Shown here: positions 26,804 to 34,503 of the stretch, piece after piece
Position numbering within the stretch: the stretch's first letter is position 1
Layout: each line of letters starts with the position of its first letter
Assembly: GCA_045598705.1 (NCBI GenBank)
Contig: JAZLMM010000030.1
Coordinates: forward strand, 26,862 to 90,861
Origin: Scatonaster sp045598705
GTDB lineage: Bacteria; Bacillota; Clostridia; Saccharofermentanales; Saccharofermentanaceae
Direction of reading: 5' to 3'
Length of the DNA stretch: 64,000 nt
Translations under genes and position numbers: made by a program
The notes under the pieces: generated by a model
Told to the model about the DNA's origin: nothing
The model's input: the letters and a program-made list of their open reading frames with translations, nothing else
Databases searched by the model: none

Positions 26804-27668
26804 GTTCCTTCTCCTCCAATAATTCTTCCATGGCAAAAGCAGCCGCTGTATCTTTAACATTATGGACGCGAATGCATGCCACACCTGTATGCTTACAATA
26901 GAATGAGACACCCAGTGTTGCAGCGTCGCGTTCTTCCACAGGGATACCGCCCATCAACTCTCCGATGAATCTCTTTCGAGAATGGCCGATAAGAATCGGG
27001 AATCCTGCTTGTTGCATCGCAGGAACAGCTTTCAGAAGTTCCACGGATTCTTTGGTATCCGTACCAAATCCGATGCCTGGATCGAACATAAGAGAAGCAG
27101 GGTCCACTCCTGCTTTCAATGCGATCTTTGCACTTTCCTCAAAATATCGAAGGCAATCTGCAACAATTCCTTGTTCCGAGCGAGTAAATATCTTCGGATC
27201 TGTGTAATTGGCCATCACGACGGCACCAGCGCCATATTCAGCAATCACTTCTGCCATACTGGGATCTTTTCGAAGCCCCCATACATCGTTGATGATCGAC
27301 GCACCAAACCGCAATGCTTCGCGTGCCGTCTTACTCCTATAAGTATCCACCGAGACTGGTATGCTCACTTGTTCAACGATAATCTTCAACGCAGGAATCA
27401 ACCGAGATAATTCTTGATCCGCTGTGATTGCCTCGCTTCCAGGCCTCGTAGATTCCGCGCCTATGTCAATGAGATTCGCACCGTCTTTCTCTAGATCGAG
27501 TGCACGTCTCATTGCTTCTTCCGGTGTATAGAAGAGTCCACCGTCGGAGAAAGAATCCGGGGTGACATTCAATATGCCCATAATCAGCGTTTCCTTGGCA
27601 AAAGAGAGCTCCCGATTACGGCACTTCCATATCTTCGTTTGTGCTATATTCTCGGCGGAGAATGTCAT
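26796..27668 (-). CDS. folP: dihydropteroate synthase
   Basis: About 290 residues. Signature 1 MGILNVTPDSFSDGG near residue 30, signature 2 LIDIGAESTRPGSEAIT near 65, then INDVWGL, MFDPGIGFGTDT and ILIGHSRKRFIGEL. It condenses the pterin pyrophosphate with p-aminobenzoate and is the sulfonamide target. I start at the ATG at 27668, preceded by AGGTGGGG; a TTG at 27689 overlaps the folE stop. Next in order to folE and folB in one overlapping set. Confidence 0.95.
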   Translation of the reverse strand: MTFSAENIAQTKIWKCRNRELSFAKETLIMGILNVTPDSFSDGGLFYTPEEAMRRALDLEKDGANLIDIGAESTRPGSEAITADQELSRLIPALKIIVEQVSIPVSVDTYRSKTAREALRFGASIINDVWGLRKDPSMAEVIAEYGAGAVVMANYTDPKIFTRSEQGIVADCLRYFEESAKIALKAGVDPASLMFDPGIGFGTDTKESVELLKAVPAMQQAGFPILIGHSRKRFIGELMGGIPVEERDAATLGVSFYCKHTGVACIRVHNVKDTAAAFAMEELLEEKERG

Positions 27669-27685
27669 ACCCGCACCCCACCTTC

Positions 27686-28309
27686 TCAAATGATATTTCT
27701 CGGTCGGTTGATCAGTGCTAAAGCTTCGGACCTTGTACGCGCATCCGAGCGGCAGCCGCCTCGCATGGCAGAGGTAACCGTCTTGGAACCTGGTTTACGG
27801 ATACCTCGCATGGTCATGCAAAGATGTTCAGCCTCGATTACGACACATACCGACATGGCATCGACCGCTTCCTGAATCATGTCCGCAATTTCAGAAGTCA
27901 GACGTTCCTGCAATTGTGGTTTGCGAGAAAGTGTATCCACGATACGTGCAACTTTAGAAAGCCCCAGGATCTTACCGTTTTTCGGTACATAGACTACGTG
28001 AGCCTTACCATGGAACGGTAGCAGGTGATGTTCGCACATCGAATAGAACGGGATGTCGCCGATGAGGATCATCTCATCGTTTCCAGTCTCTGTGAAAACC
28101 TTAATGTCTTTACTGATATCACGATGTAATCCAGAGAAAACCTCACCATACATCCTGGCTACACGATTTGGCGTCTCCAGAAGTCCTTCGCGATCCGGAT
28201 CCTCGCCAACCGCGATTAGGATTTCTCGTACTGCTTTCTCTATGCGTTCCAGATCCATGCCCTTACGGCTCTCCTCCGGTACGCGAAAATCATCATCATA
28301 AATGCTCAT
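27686..28309 (-). CDS. folE: GTP cyclohydrolase I
   Basis: 207 residues. ETPNRVARMYGEVFSGL near 45, the zinc-site CEHHLLPFHGKAHVVYVP near 90-107, GLSKVARIVDTLSRKPQLQE near 115 and a C-terminal CVVIEAEHLCMTMRGIRKPG with the third zinc Cys. First enzyme of folate (and other pterin) synthesis. It lies 11 bp after the AraC-type regulator gene and heads folE-folP-folB-folK. No separate promoter is obvious in the 11 bp gap, so the fol genes may be read from further upstream. Confidence 0.96.
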   Translation of the reverse strand: MSIYDDDFRVPEESRKGMDLERIEKAVREILIAVGEDPDREGLLETPNRVARMYGEVFSGLHRDISKDIKVFTETGNDEMILIGDIPFYSMCEHHLLPFHGKAHVVYVPKNGKILGLSKVARIVDTLSRKPQLQERLTSEIADMIQEAVDAMSVCVVIEAEHLCMTMRGIRKPGSKTVTSAMRGGCRSDARTRSEALALINRPRNII

Positions 28310-28320
28310 TATCTGTCTCC

Positions 28321-29316
28321 TTATTCTGCATATTTATGTCGATATTCCATCGGCGTCATACCCTTCTGCTTACGGAAGGCTACATTAAAACGCTGTGGGC
28401 TGGAAAATCCAACCGAGGTGGCAATACCACTGACCTTGATCTCTTTCTTCGTTAATAATCTGCACGCAGCTTCGATTCGTATCTGCATCAGATAATTCAT
28501 CGGACTTACGCCGAATTCATCGCGAAATGCGCGGGTAAAATAACCCTGGCTCAAGAATACATACGCAGCCGTCTCGGCCACCGTTACGCCACGATCATAA
28601 TTCTCATCAAGATAATCCTTCGCAATCAATACAAGTTCTCTGGCCTTGCCATTCTTCACGCGGAGGCTCTCTTCCCACTCTTCACGGAACGCTCGAGAAA
28701 GCGTGATCAGAAGTTCCATGGTCAGAAACTGCATCATCATATCCTTCGCATATGCATCGTGACGACTCTCATTCATAATGCGATTCGCCAATTCGCCGAT
28801 AGCCTGCTTGCTCTTACCGGAGAAGATAAGATATGGCGAAGAATCTTCAATTGCATTACCGCCTGCAGCGAAATTGAGGAAATACCCGAGTGGCAACGAT
28901 GAGACATTCTCCTGAAGGAAAGGAACAGTCGGTCCGCCACGAAGTCTACCGTTACTCATCGGTTGTTCGTCCTTCGGCGTAGAAGAAAGAGCCTGCTGTG
29001 CCTTTGCAATATCCGAAGAAAAACCAAAATACAGAACAACCATATCTGCAGGACCTTCCAACACCCGAACAGAGTGCGTGACCTGTGGTCGAATAATCAG
29101 CGTGTTACCTTTATTCAGTTGGAATGTCTTTCCGTTGATAGTAAATTCACACTTGCCCTGACGCAGATACAGAAGTTCATGAGATGTATGTGCGCTGGCC
29201 GTGGGAAAAGGTGTAGATGTCTCATAACAATGTTCCACGCCTTCAAATACTACCGGAATCGATCCGGATGCTTCAAGAAGACTTTTCTCAAAAGCCGGTA
29301 AAAGGTCTTCAACCAT
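28321..29316 (-). CDS. AraC-family transcriptional regulator
   Basis: 331 residues. N-terminal cupin-type sensor (HTSHELLYLRQGKCEFTING near 45-64, then GNTLIIRPQVTHSV), a linker with helices, and a C-terminal pair of helix-turn-helix motifs: VTVAETAAYVFLSQGYFTRAF and KVSGIATSVGFSSPQRFNVAF. The strong GGAGGGAGG site precedes the ATG. It lies 41 bp after the esterase-like gene and 11 bp before folE. A carbohydrate-type effector is likely by family; the target is probably the adjacent esterase-like gene. Confidence 0.92.
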   Translation of the reverse strand: MVEDLLPAFEKSLLEASGSIPVVFEGVEHCYETSTPFPTASAHTSHELLYLRQGKCEFTINGKTFQLNKGNTLIIRPQVTHSVRVLEGPADMVVLYFGFSSDIAKAQQALSSTPKDEQPMSNGRLRGGPTVPFLQENVSSLPLGYFLNFAAGGNAIEDSSPYLIFSGKSKQAIGELANRIMNESRHDAYAKDMMMQFLTMELLITLSRAFREEWEESLRVKNGKARELVLIAKDYLDENYDRGVTVAETAAYVFLSQGYFTRAFRDEFGVSPMNYLMQIRIEAACRLLTKKEIKVSGIATSVGFSSPQRFNVAFRKQKGMTPMEYRHKYAE

Positions 29317-29357
29317 ATTTCGTGCCTCCCTCCATATTATTGCACTTCCAATCGTAC

Positions 29358-31658
29358 TTACGGTAAAAAGCGGATGTTATCGATATAGATTGCGCCGGAG
29401 CGCTGTCTGTCGAAAATCGTGAACTGAAGATCTGAGATCTCCATCTCGTCAAAAGAACTCCAATTCAGTGTAATCGTCTGCCATTTGAGTCCGATCTCAA
29501 TGGTTGCTTCGCCGCGGAATCCTGAAATCTGCATGGTCTTCTTCACCTGATCCGGATTGAACACATCCATACAGATCCTTCTAGCCTTGGCAAAGTGAAG
29601 TGGTGCCATGATGGAGACATAACTTAATACCGGTCCGAAAGATAGCAGACTATTCTCTGGTTCATACTCAATACGTAGAGATGCTGCGCCGGAAGTCTTA
29701 TTCATGACCTCACGGAAGATATTGGCCTTGCCCTTGGTAATCTGATATGTCTCCAGTCTCTCAAAGTCTTGGTCCCAAGTTCTTTTACCAATGAAGGATA
29801 AATCCTCACATGCGGCAAAAGTCAGGTCTGGGCAATACTCCGAGTCGATACGATCAAATCGGAATGGCAGGACAGGAAGATCGATACGGTTACGGAAAGT
29901 AGCCTGATGCGGGACCGGCGAATAGCCGTACGTAACACCTACCGGGTTCTCGATATCGTCATTCCAGACCATGACACGCACACCATGAAGGATGCGTGCC
30001 GTAGCCGGCACATAGACGTGGCTCTCATCACAGATGGCAAATCCACGAAGGACCGATTCATTCTCCGCAAGACGTAATCCATCAATGGTATTATCGAAAG
30101 AGAGCATGACCTTGTTGCCAATCACCTCTACGCCTACACACTCCGGCGAAGAAGCCGGCATTTTCGGCGTAAAGTGAAGGCCAAGTGCGATGCAGGAGAG
30201 TCGACGTCCCAGAATGAAGGAGACTGACTTATCCGGCAGTAGAAGATCATGCTGTCCGAGCACACCGATCGGCATAGACAATTTCCTTCGAATGGCGCAA
30301 AGCTTCTCGTTAAATTCTACGTGACGGTATGGTTCTTGCGGATCCATGGCATCTGGGTTCAGCTGCATAATAATGAACGAAGGCACCTGAAATTTATCTT
30401 CTATGGATTTGGGGCCAAACACTTGGGACAAATCCAGAAGAAGCTGTCGGATCATGGTACCATAGAGGCTCAGAATCTGTGCATCTGAGGCATCCGGTGC
30501 GAAAACAAAGCCACGTACACTTGTATCTGACAGCGGTGCGAGCTTATGGTTAAATAGCACCGACATCATGTCCTGCGGTCCAACCAATGGACGATGTGCT
30601 GCTTCTGATACCAGCGTATCGGTCTCTACTGTTTCCGCTGACGGAATCAAAGAAGTCAGGAGTTCTCGGTTATTCTTCGTCTCTTTCTCATAATTTGCCA
30701 GTTCTTCGGATGGGAAAGACAACGCTGGTTCTTCTTCTTTGGTTGAACCACCCGGCTGATCTTCAAAAGCAAGTGCACCTTCTGGGTCAATGGCTACGTC
30801 GATTTTCTCCTCATCTTCAAAGACAAATGATTCTTCGCTCTGCTTCTCCTCTTGAGATTCATCTTTCAGGATCTCGCCGGAAGAAATAGCATCTTTCTTC
30901 TCACTTAACCGAGCGATATTGGCACGCCATCCTTCTTCATCGAAATATAAATTCCGTTCTTGCAGATATTCTCGAATCGTATCATTTCTATCGATACTCT
31001 CATGTGAGAGCCAACGGTAGATCGGCGCATACTCTTCGGACAAATCAAGAATGCCTACTGGATAATGCAACTGCTCTGCAAGATGATAGGCATAAGAGAA
31101 AGCCACGGACGATACATTAGCCAAAGCCTGTGTATCGCGAATACGAATCCACTTCTCTTCTTCATCCATCAGAATCGGGGTATAGGAGAAGTCCTCCGCC
31201 TCATTGAAAACACCACGCTTCGGCGTATAGAAACGCAGAAGTGGCATCACATCTTTCTTAAGTGGCGTACGGGGTGCCGCGGTTTCTTTGATTGAAGCAG
31301 AAAGTGGGCGTCCGCCCAACATCACCCAGACATCGCCACAACGGCAGTCTTCAATCGTCAGGATCTGCGTCAAGGAGTGGAAAACCAACGTATATGCGTC
31401 CGTTGAAGAACGATAAGCCGGAAGTTCGAACCGAAAACTTCCATCTTCCCCAGAGATTGTCTCCAGACTCAAGATAACGCCGTAATCCGCATCCAACTTT
31501 GAAACCTTACGGCCATCAGTCGGATCCTTCATAACCTCCAGCGTGACTGGAACATTCGGAGATTGCACTTCTCCACGAAGAATCACCGGCACACCCTGCT
31601 GAAAGACCATACCTGGTGAAATCCAGGATGGTAGACGAATATCTTTGTTCTGCGCCAT
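29358..31658 (-). CDS. sialate O-acetylesterase-like protein without recognisable catalytic residues
   Basis: 766 residues, no signal peptide. The opening LPSWISPGMVFQQGVPVILR and GDVWVMLGG mirror the jelly-roll and block I of sialate 9-O-acetylesterases (normally GDVW..GQSNM), but GQSNM reads GGRPL here, so the nucleophile Ser is absent. PVGILDLSEEYAPIYRWLS (residue 205) matches the oxyanion-type block. Near 470 HDLLLPDKSVSFILGRRLSC matches the normal D..HP..K..vG.RLA block with the His lost. An acidic 100-residue insertion (about 260-360) and a C-terminal carbohydrate-binding-like beta domain (from 620, ending GAIYIDNIRFLP) are extra. Likely a non-catalytic glycan binder or sensor; that is inference. 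Confidence 0.7.
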   Translation of the reverse strand: MAQNKDIRLPSWISPGMVFQQGVPVILRGEVQSPNVPVTLEVMKDPTDGRKVSKLDADYGVILSLETISGEDGSFRFELPAYRSSTDAYTLVFHSLTQILTIEDCRCGDVWVMLGGRPLSASIKETAAPRTPLKKDVMPLLRFYTPKRGVFNEAEDFSYTPILMDEEEKWIRIRDTQALANVSSVAFSYAYHLAEQLHYPVGILDLSEEYAPIYRWLSHESIDRNDTIREYLQERNLYFDEEGWRANIARLSEKKDAISSGEILKDESQEEKQSEESFVFEDEEKIDVAIDPEGALAFEDQPGGSTKEEEPALSFPSEELANYEKETKNNRELLTSLIPSAETVETDTLVSEAAHRPLVGPQDMMSVLFNHKLAPLSDTSVRGFVFAPDASDAQILSLYGTMIRQLLLDLSQVFGPKSIEDKFQVPSFIIMQLNPDAMDPQEPYRHVEFNEKLCAIRRKLSMPIGVLGQHDLLLPDKSVSFILGRRLSCIALGLHFTPKMPASSPECVGVEVIGNKVMLSFDNTIDGLRLAENESVLRGFAICDESHVYVPATARILHGVRVMVWNDDIENPVGVTYGYSPVPHQATFRNRIDLPVLPFRFDRIDSEYCPDLTFAACEDLSFIGKRTWDQDFERLETYQITKGKANIFREVMNKTSGAASLRIEYEPENSLLSFGPVLSYVSIMAPLHFAKARRICMDVFNPDQVKKTMQISGFRGEATIEIGLKWQTITLNWSSFDEMEISDLQFTIFDRQRSGAIYIDNIRFLP

Positions 31659-31706
31659 ATATTTAGTACCTTTCCATTTAGGATAAACAATTCTCTTACA
31701 TCATCT

Positions 31707-31747
31707 ATTATACGACAACTTTTGCGTTTGTACGCATATAAGCGTAC
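31707..31747 (-). promoter_or_regulatory. promoter with GTACGC-N6-GCGTAC palindrome over the -35
   Basis: Reverse-strand TATAAT at 31707-31712. At the -35 position lies the perfect inverted repeat GTACGC (31730-31735) / GCGTAC (31742-31747) with six bases between. No -35 consensus is seen, so the promoter probably needs an activator binding the palindrome, or is blocked by a repressor there. Confidence 0.55.
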
Positions 31748-31892
31748 TTATATACCGTAAGAGTATAAATAGCAATTACGTTCGATTACAAATGCAAATT
31801 CGGCACAGTATTTTCTACTTTTTTCTTCTCAGTCGTCCCCATACCCATTATTATGATAAATACAAGTATTTTAGTTGATAGGAGAATAGGTT

Positions 31893-32210
31893 ATGGATGA
31901 TTATGTTTGTATCGGAAGAATTTTCAGAATGCTTCGCCGTGAACAAGAGCTATCTCAGTTCGATGTCGCTTATCGCTCTGAGATTAATCTATCTTACTAC
32001 TGCAGGATGGAACGTGGCGAAGCGAATCCATCGCTTCGTAAGATTAATGCAGTGCTAAAAACCTTGTCCATCTCACCGCTACGTTTCGCTGAGCTGTACA
32101 CACTTCAGAAGCAATGTTTTCTCGTCGCCCCACAACACGAGAACGAATCCGCCTCATCGGTCACAATAGAGAATGACGTCCAAGACCTACTCGCCGAAGT
32201 GTATATGTAG
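31893..32210 (+). CDS. XRE-family helix-turn-helix regulator
   Basis: 105 residues. The helix-turn-helix runs from IFRMLRREQELSQFDVAYRS to YYCRMERGEANPSLRKINAV (residues 10-55), the lambda-Cro/SinR type. The remaining 40 residues have no known motif. GATAGGAGAATAGG precedes the ATG. It is read divergently from the esterase-like gene, and both could be controlled from the 234 bp between them. Confidence 0.88.
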   Translation: MDDYVCIGRIFRMLRREQELSQFDVAYRSEINLSYYCRMERGEANPSLRKINAVLKTLSISPLRFAELYTLQKQCFLVAPQHENESASSVTIENDVQDLLAEVYM

Positions 32211-32309
32211 AAAAAAATAGCAACATTCTGCAAAATAATCTTTATTTCCTACCCTAATCATGTTATGCTGATGTAAGTTAAGCATTCAAAATATAGGGGT
32301 TAGTTAGAT

Positions 32310-33254
32310 ATGCATTCAGAGACATCCACACCAACTTCTTCTGCACTTTATGAGAACTTGCACCGTACGGATCTTCAACCGGTCATCGTAGCACGTCCAA
32401 GTTATTCACAGGAGTTCAACCGCTGTCGCGAAATTCCTACACACTATCACGAGTATATCGAGATCATATACGGATTAAGGGGTAGCTTCTCTGTTCATCT
32501 TGCTAATCGCAATTTCGAAATCAACGAAGGCGATATGCTTCTAATTAATGCAAATGAAGCACACGCATTCCGTCACAATCTTCCTTGTGAGTACTACTGT
32601 CTGCAATTCGACCCTACTATCGTATTCTCTTCTCCACTTTTCATGACCGGGGCTAAATATATTCTGCCTTTCATCTCATCGAATGCTTCAAAGGGCAAGG
32701 GAAGTAGTTTCTCGCTTTTTGTTGATAAGGAGAAACTCAAGCAGACTGACCTTCCCATCCTGATTGAAGACGCTTACAAAGAGTATCAGGCGAAGAAAAT
32801 TGGTTACCAGATGGCGCTTCGTTCAGACGTATACCGTATCTTCCTGTGGTACTTAAGAAATATGGAGAAGGAAGGCATTACGCTTTGTAAGACAGACAAT
32901 ATTCGAGAAGAAGATATCCTTCGCCTTCAATCAGCTTTGGATTATATTCAGGTCAACTATATGCATCCGGTACAGGTCGAGAATATGGCCAAGATTTGTA
33001 ACATGAGTTACAGTTATTTCTCCAGATTCTTCCGCCACTGTATGGGTCAGACATTCTCCGATTATCTTCTCTATGTACGTCTGATGGAAGCGGAGAAACT
33101 GTTAATCACTACTTCTCGCTCGATCAGCCAGATTGCACTGGACACTGGATTCAGTACTTCCAGTTACTTCATCACACAGTTTAAGAAACATCGGCATATC
33201 ACACCGAAGCAACTCAAGCAGCAATTAGCCAAAAACGCATTGAATGAGATCTGA
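32310..33254 (+). CDS. AraC-family transcriptional regulator
   Basis: 314 residues. Cupin N-terminus (IPTHYHEYIEIIYGLRGSFS near 40, GDMLLINANEAHAF near 70) and two C-terminal helix-turn-helix motifs (VQVENMAKICNMSYSYFSRFF and SISQIALDTGFSTSSYFITQF). Upstream TTTATT-17-TATGCT could be its promoter (about 32240-32270). It differs in sequence from the AraC protein at 28321 and has no obvious enzyme gene next to it. Ends inside its own terminator. Confidence 0.92.
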   Translation: MHSETSTPTSSALYENLHRTDLQPVIVARPSYSQEFNRCREIPTHYHEYIEIIYGLRGSFSVHLANRNFEINEGDMLLINANEAHAFRHNLPCEYYCLQFDPTIVFSSPLFMTGAKYILPFISSNASKGKGSSFSLFVDKEKLKQTDLPILIEDAYKEYQAKKIGYQMALRSDVYRIFLWYLRNMEKEGITLCKTDNIREEDILRLQSALDYIQVNYMHPVQVENMAKICNMSYSYFSRFFRHCMGQTFSDYLLYVRLMEAEKLLITTSRSISQIALDTGFSTSSYFITQFKKHRHITPKQLKQQLAKNALNEI

Positions 33255-33272
33255 CATTCAATGCGTTTTTTT
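33234..33272 (+). terminator. terminator of the AraC regulator gene
   Basis: A 13 bp perfect stem AACGCATTGAATG (33234-33246) / CATTCAATGCGTT (33255-33267) with a T run to 33272. The left arm codes for the last residues of the regulator. Confidence 0.85.
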
Positions 33273-33298
33273 CAAGAAGCAGTACTATAGCCGTACGC

Positions 33299-34087
33299 TT
33301 ATTCCATTGTATTCATTGGCGCGATGACTAGTTCGATTCCAAAATCACGAATTTCCTGTGCAAGTTTTGTAGAAATTCCAGAATCTGTAATGAGTACATC
33401 TATCTTCTCTGCCGGAATAAAGGTGGAGGTTGAATCCGCATTGAGCTTGCTAGAATCCACCAATGCGATGCAACGCTTACACTTCTCTGCGAAGCGCTTC
33501 TTCAATTCAAGTTCATAGAAGTTATGTCCAGTCAGTCCGGATGTCAGTGAGAATCCATTTCCAGATACGAAGTAGCTATCACCCGAAATTCGGCGGAGCA
33601 TCTCTTCACACAGCAATCCTTCAATCGCACCAGAATGTGGGCGTAGCACACCACCTACAAGAACTGTGCGGAAATTGCTATAACGTTGGATCTCCATCGC
33701 GGTATGAATGCCATTTGTTACGATTGTAAGGTTCTCAAGTTTACTGATGAAAGGAATCATGTGGAAAGTTGTCGAACTTGCATCTATGAAGATGGTCTCG
33801 CCCTCATGGACATACTTCCCTGCTTCCTGTCCAATCGCCGTCTTCTCGGCCACTGACATAACACTACGGCGCATATAGTTCTCAGAAGATGTAGATTGTT
33901 TCACCGAATCCGGAATGGATGCACCGCCATGGAAACGCACAATCGCGCCTTCACGTTCCAGATCACGAAGGTCACTTCTTACCGTCGCGCCGGTTACACC
34001 CAGGCGTTCCATCAGGTCGGTCGTAGAGATCCGGTTTTCTTTCTCCAATATCTCCAATATTCTCTTTCTTCTGTCGATATTGATCAT
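33299..34087 (-). CDS. DeoR/GlpR-family transcriptional repressor
   Basis: About 262 residues from the ATG at 34087, which follows GAGG at seven bases; a TTG six bases earlier is less likely. N-terminal helix-turn-helix ISTTDLMERLGVTGATVRSD and the family box LEREGAIVRFHGGA; C-terminal sugar-phosphate-sensing domain with TIFIDASSTTFHMIPF, IVTNGIHTAMEI and VDSSKLNADSTSTFIP. Members repress sugar or polyol operons and release on a phosphorylated sugar. No sugar operon adjoins, so the target is elsewhere or is its own gene. Confidence 0.92.
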   Translation of the reverse strand: MINIDRRKRILEILEKENRISTTDLMERLGVTGATVRSDLRDLEREGAIVRFHGGASIPDSVKQSTSSENYMRRSVMSVAEKTAIGQEAGKYVHEGETIFIDASSTTFHMIPFISKLENLTIVTNGIHTAMEIQRYSNFRTVLVGGVLRPHSGAIEGLLCEEMLRRISGDSYFVSGNGFSLTSGLTGHNFYELELKKRFAEKCKRCIALVDSSKLNADSTSTFIPAEKIDVLITDSGISTKLAQEIRDFGIELVIAPMNTME

Positions 34088-34240
34088 AAACAATCCTCAT
34101 TTTCTTATACTTTCAGCTCATCCTGTACGAATGCCGAACGAAAATTATCATACAAGCCGTTTTATCATTTGTCAACGATTCTCTTTCATTTGTTTTCATT
34201 GTTTGCATCAAGCTCTCATAAAGGAGTGTCGAGTAAAAGG

Positions 34241-34278
34241 AAAATAAAAAAAGGCTGTTTCCATATGGAAACAGCCTT
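34241..34278 (-). terminator. tRNA-Gln terminator
   Basis: Perfect 10 bp stem GGCTGTTTCC (34253-34262) / GGAAACAGCC (34267-34276), then a T-rich run on the reverse strand, starting four bases after the tRNA CCA end. Confidence 0.88.
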
Positions 34279-34279
34279 G

Positions 34280-34353
34280 TGGCTGCCGAACTAGGATTTG
34301 AACCCAGACAAACGGTGCCAGAAACCGGTGTGCTACCCTTACACAATTCGGCA
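34280..34353 (-). tRNA. tRNA-Gln (anticodon CUG)
   Basis: Seventy-four bases fold as a cloverleaf: acceptor TGCCGAA/TTCGGCA, D arm GTGT-AAGGGTA-GCAC, anticodon arm CCGGT-TTCTGGC-ACCGT, a four-base variable loop, T arm CTGGG-TTCAAAT-CCTAG, discriminator G and an encoded CCA. The U1-A72 pair and the anticodon CUG identify glutamine and codon CAG. The 27-43 pair (C/T) is a mismatch. The gene has its own promoter and terminator and so is a single-gene unit. Confidence 0.93.
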
Positions 34354-34376
34354 ATGTTGTTTAATCAACGCTTGAA

Positions 34377-34405
34377 AGTATAGCAGATGTATACAGATAG
34401 TGCAA
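34377..34405 (-). promoter_or_regulatory. promoter of tRNA-Gln
   Basis: Reverse strand TTGCAC (34400-34405), 17 bp, TATACT (34377-34382), about 24 bp upstream of the mature tRNA. Confidence 0.7.
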
Positions 34406-34445
34406 GAGGTTTTTTCGAATTGAACATACAAATCATCCACCCATA

Positions 34446-34479
34446 GAAAAGGGTCGTCTCAAGTTTATGAGACGACCCT
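34446..34479 (-). terminator. terminator of giant surface protein gene A
   Basis: Perfect 10 bp stem GGGTCGTCTC (34451-34460) / GAGACGACCC (34469-34478) followed by TTTT on the reverse strand, 25 bp after the stop. Confidence 0.88.
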
Positions 34480-34503
34480 CGAAAGCCAACGATTATGCCA
34501 AAA

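Noticed and set aside
26804..26911. Longer start for folB
   Set aside because: The extension overlaps folP and gives a non-family N-terminus; GTG at 26803 has a strong site.
34354..34503. Attachment site at tRNA-Gln
   Set aside because: No integrase, no repeat of the tRNA 3' end found nearby; only the possibility is kept as a finding.
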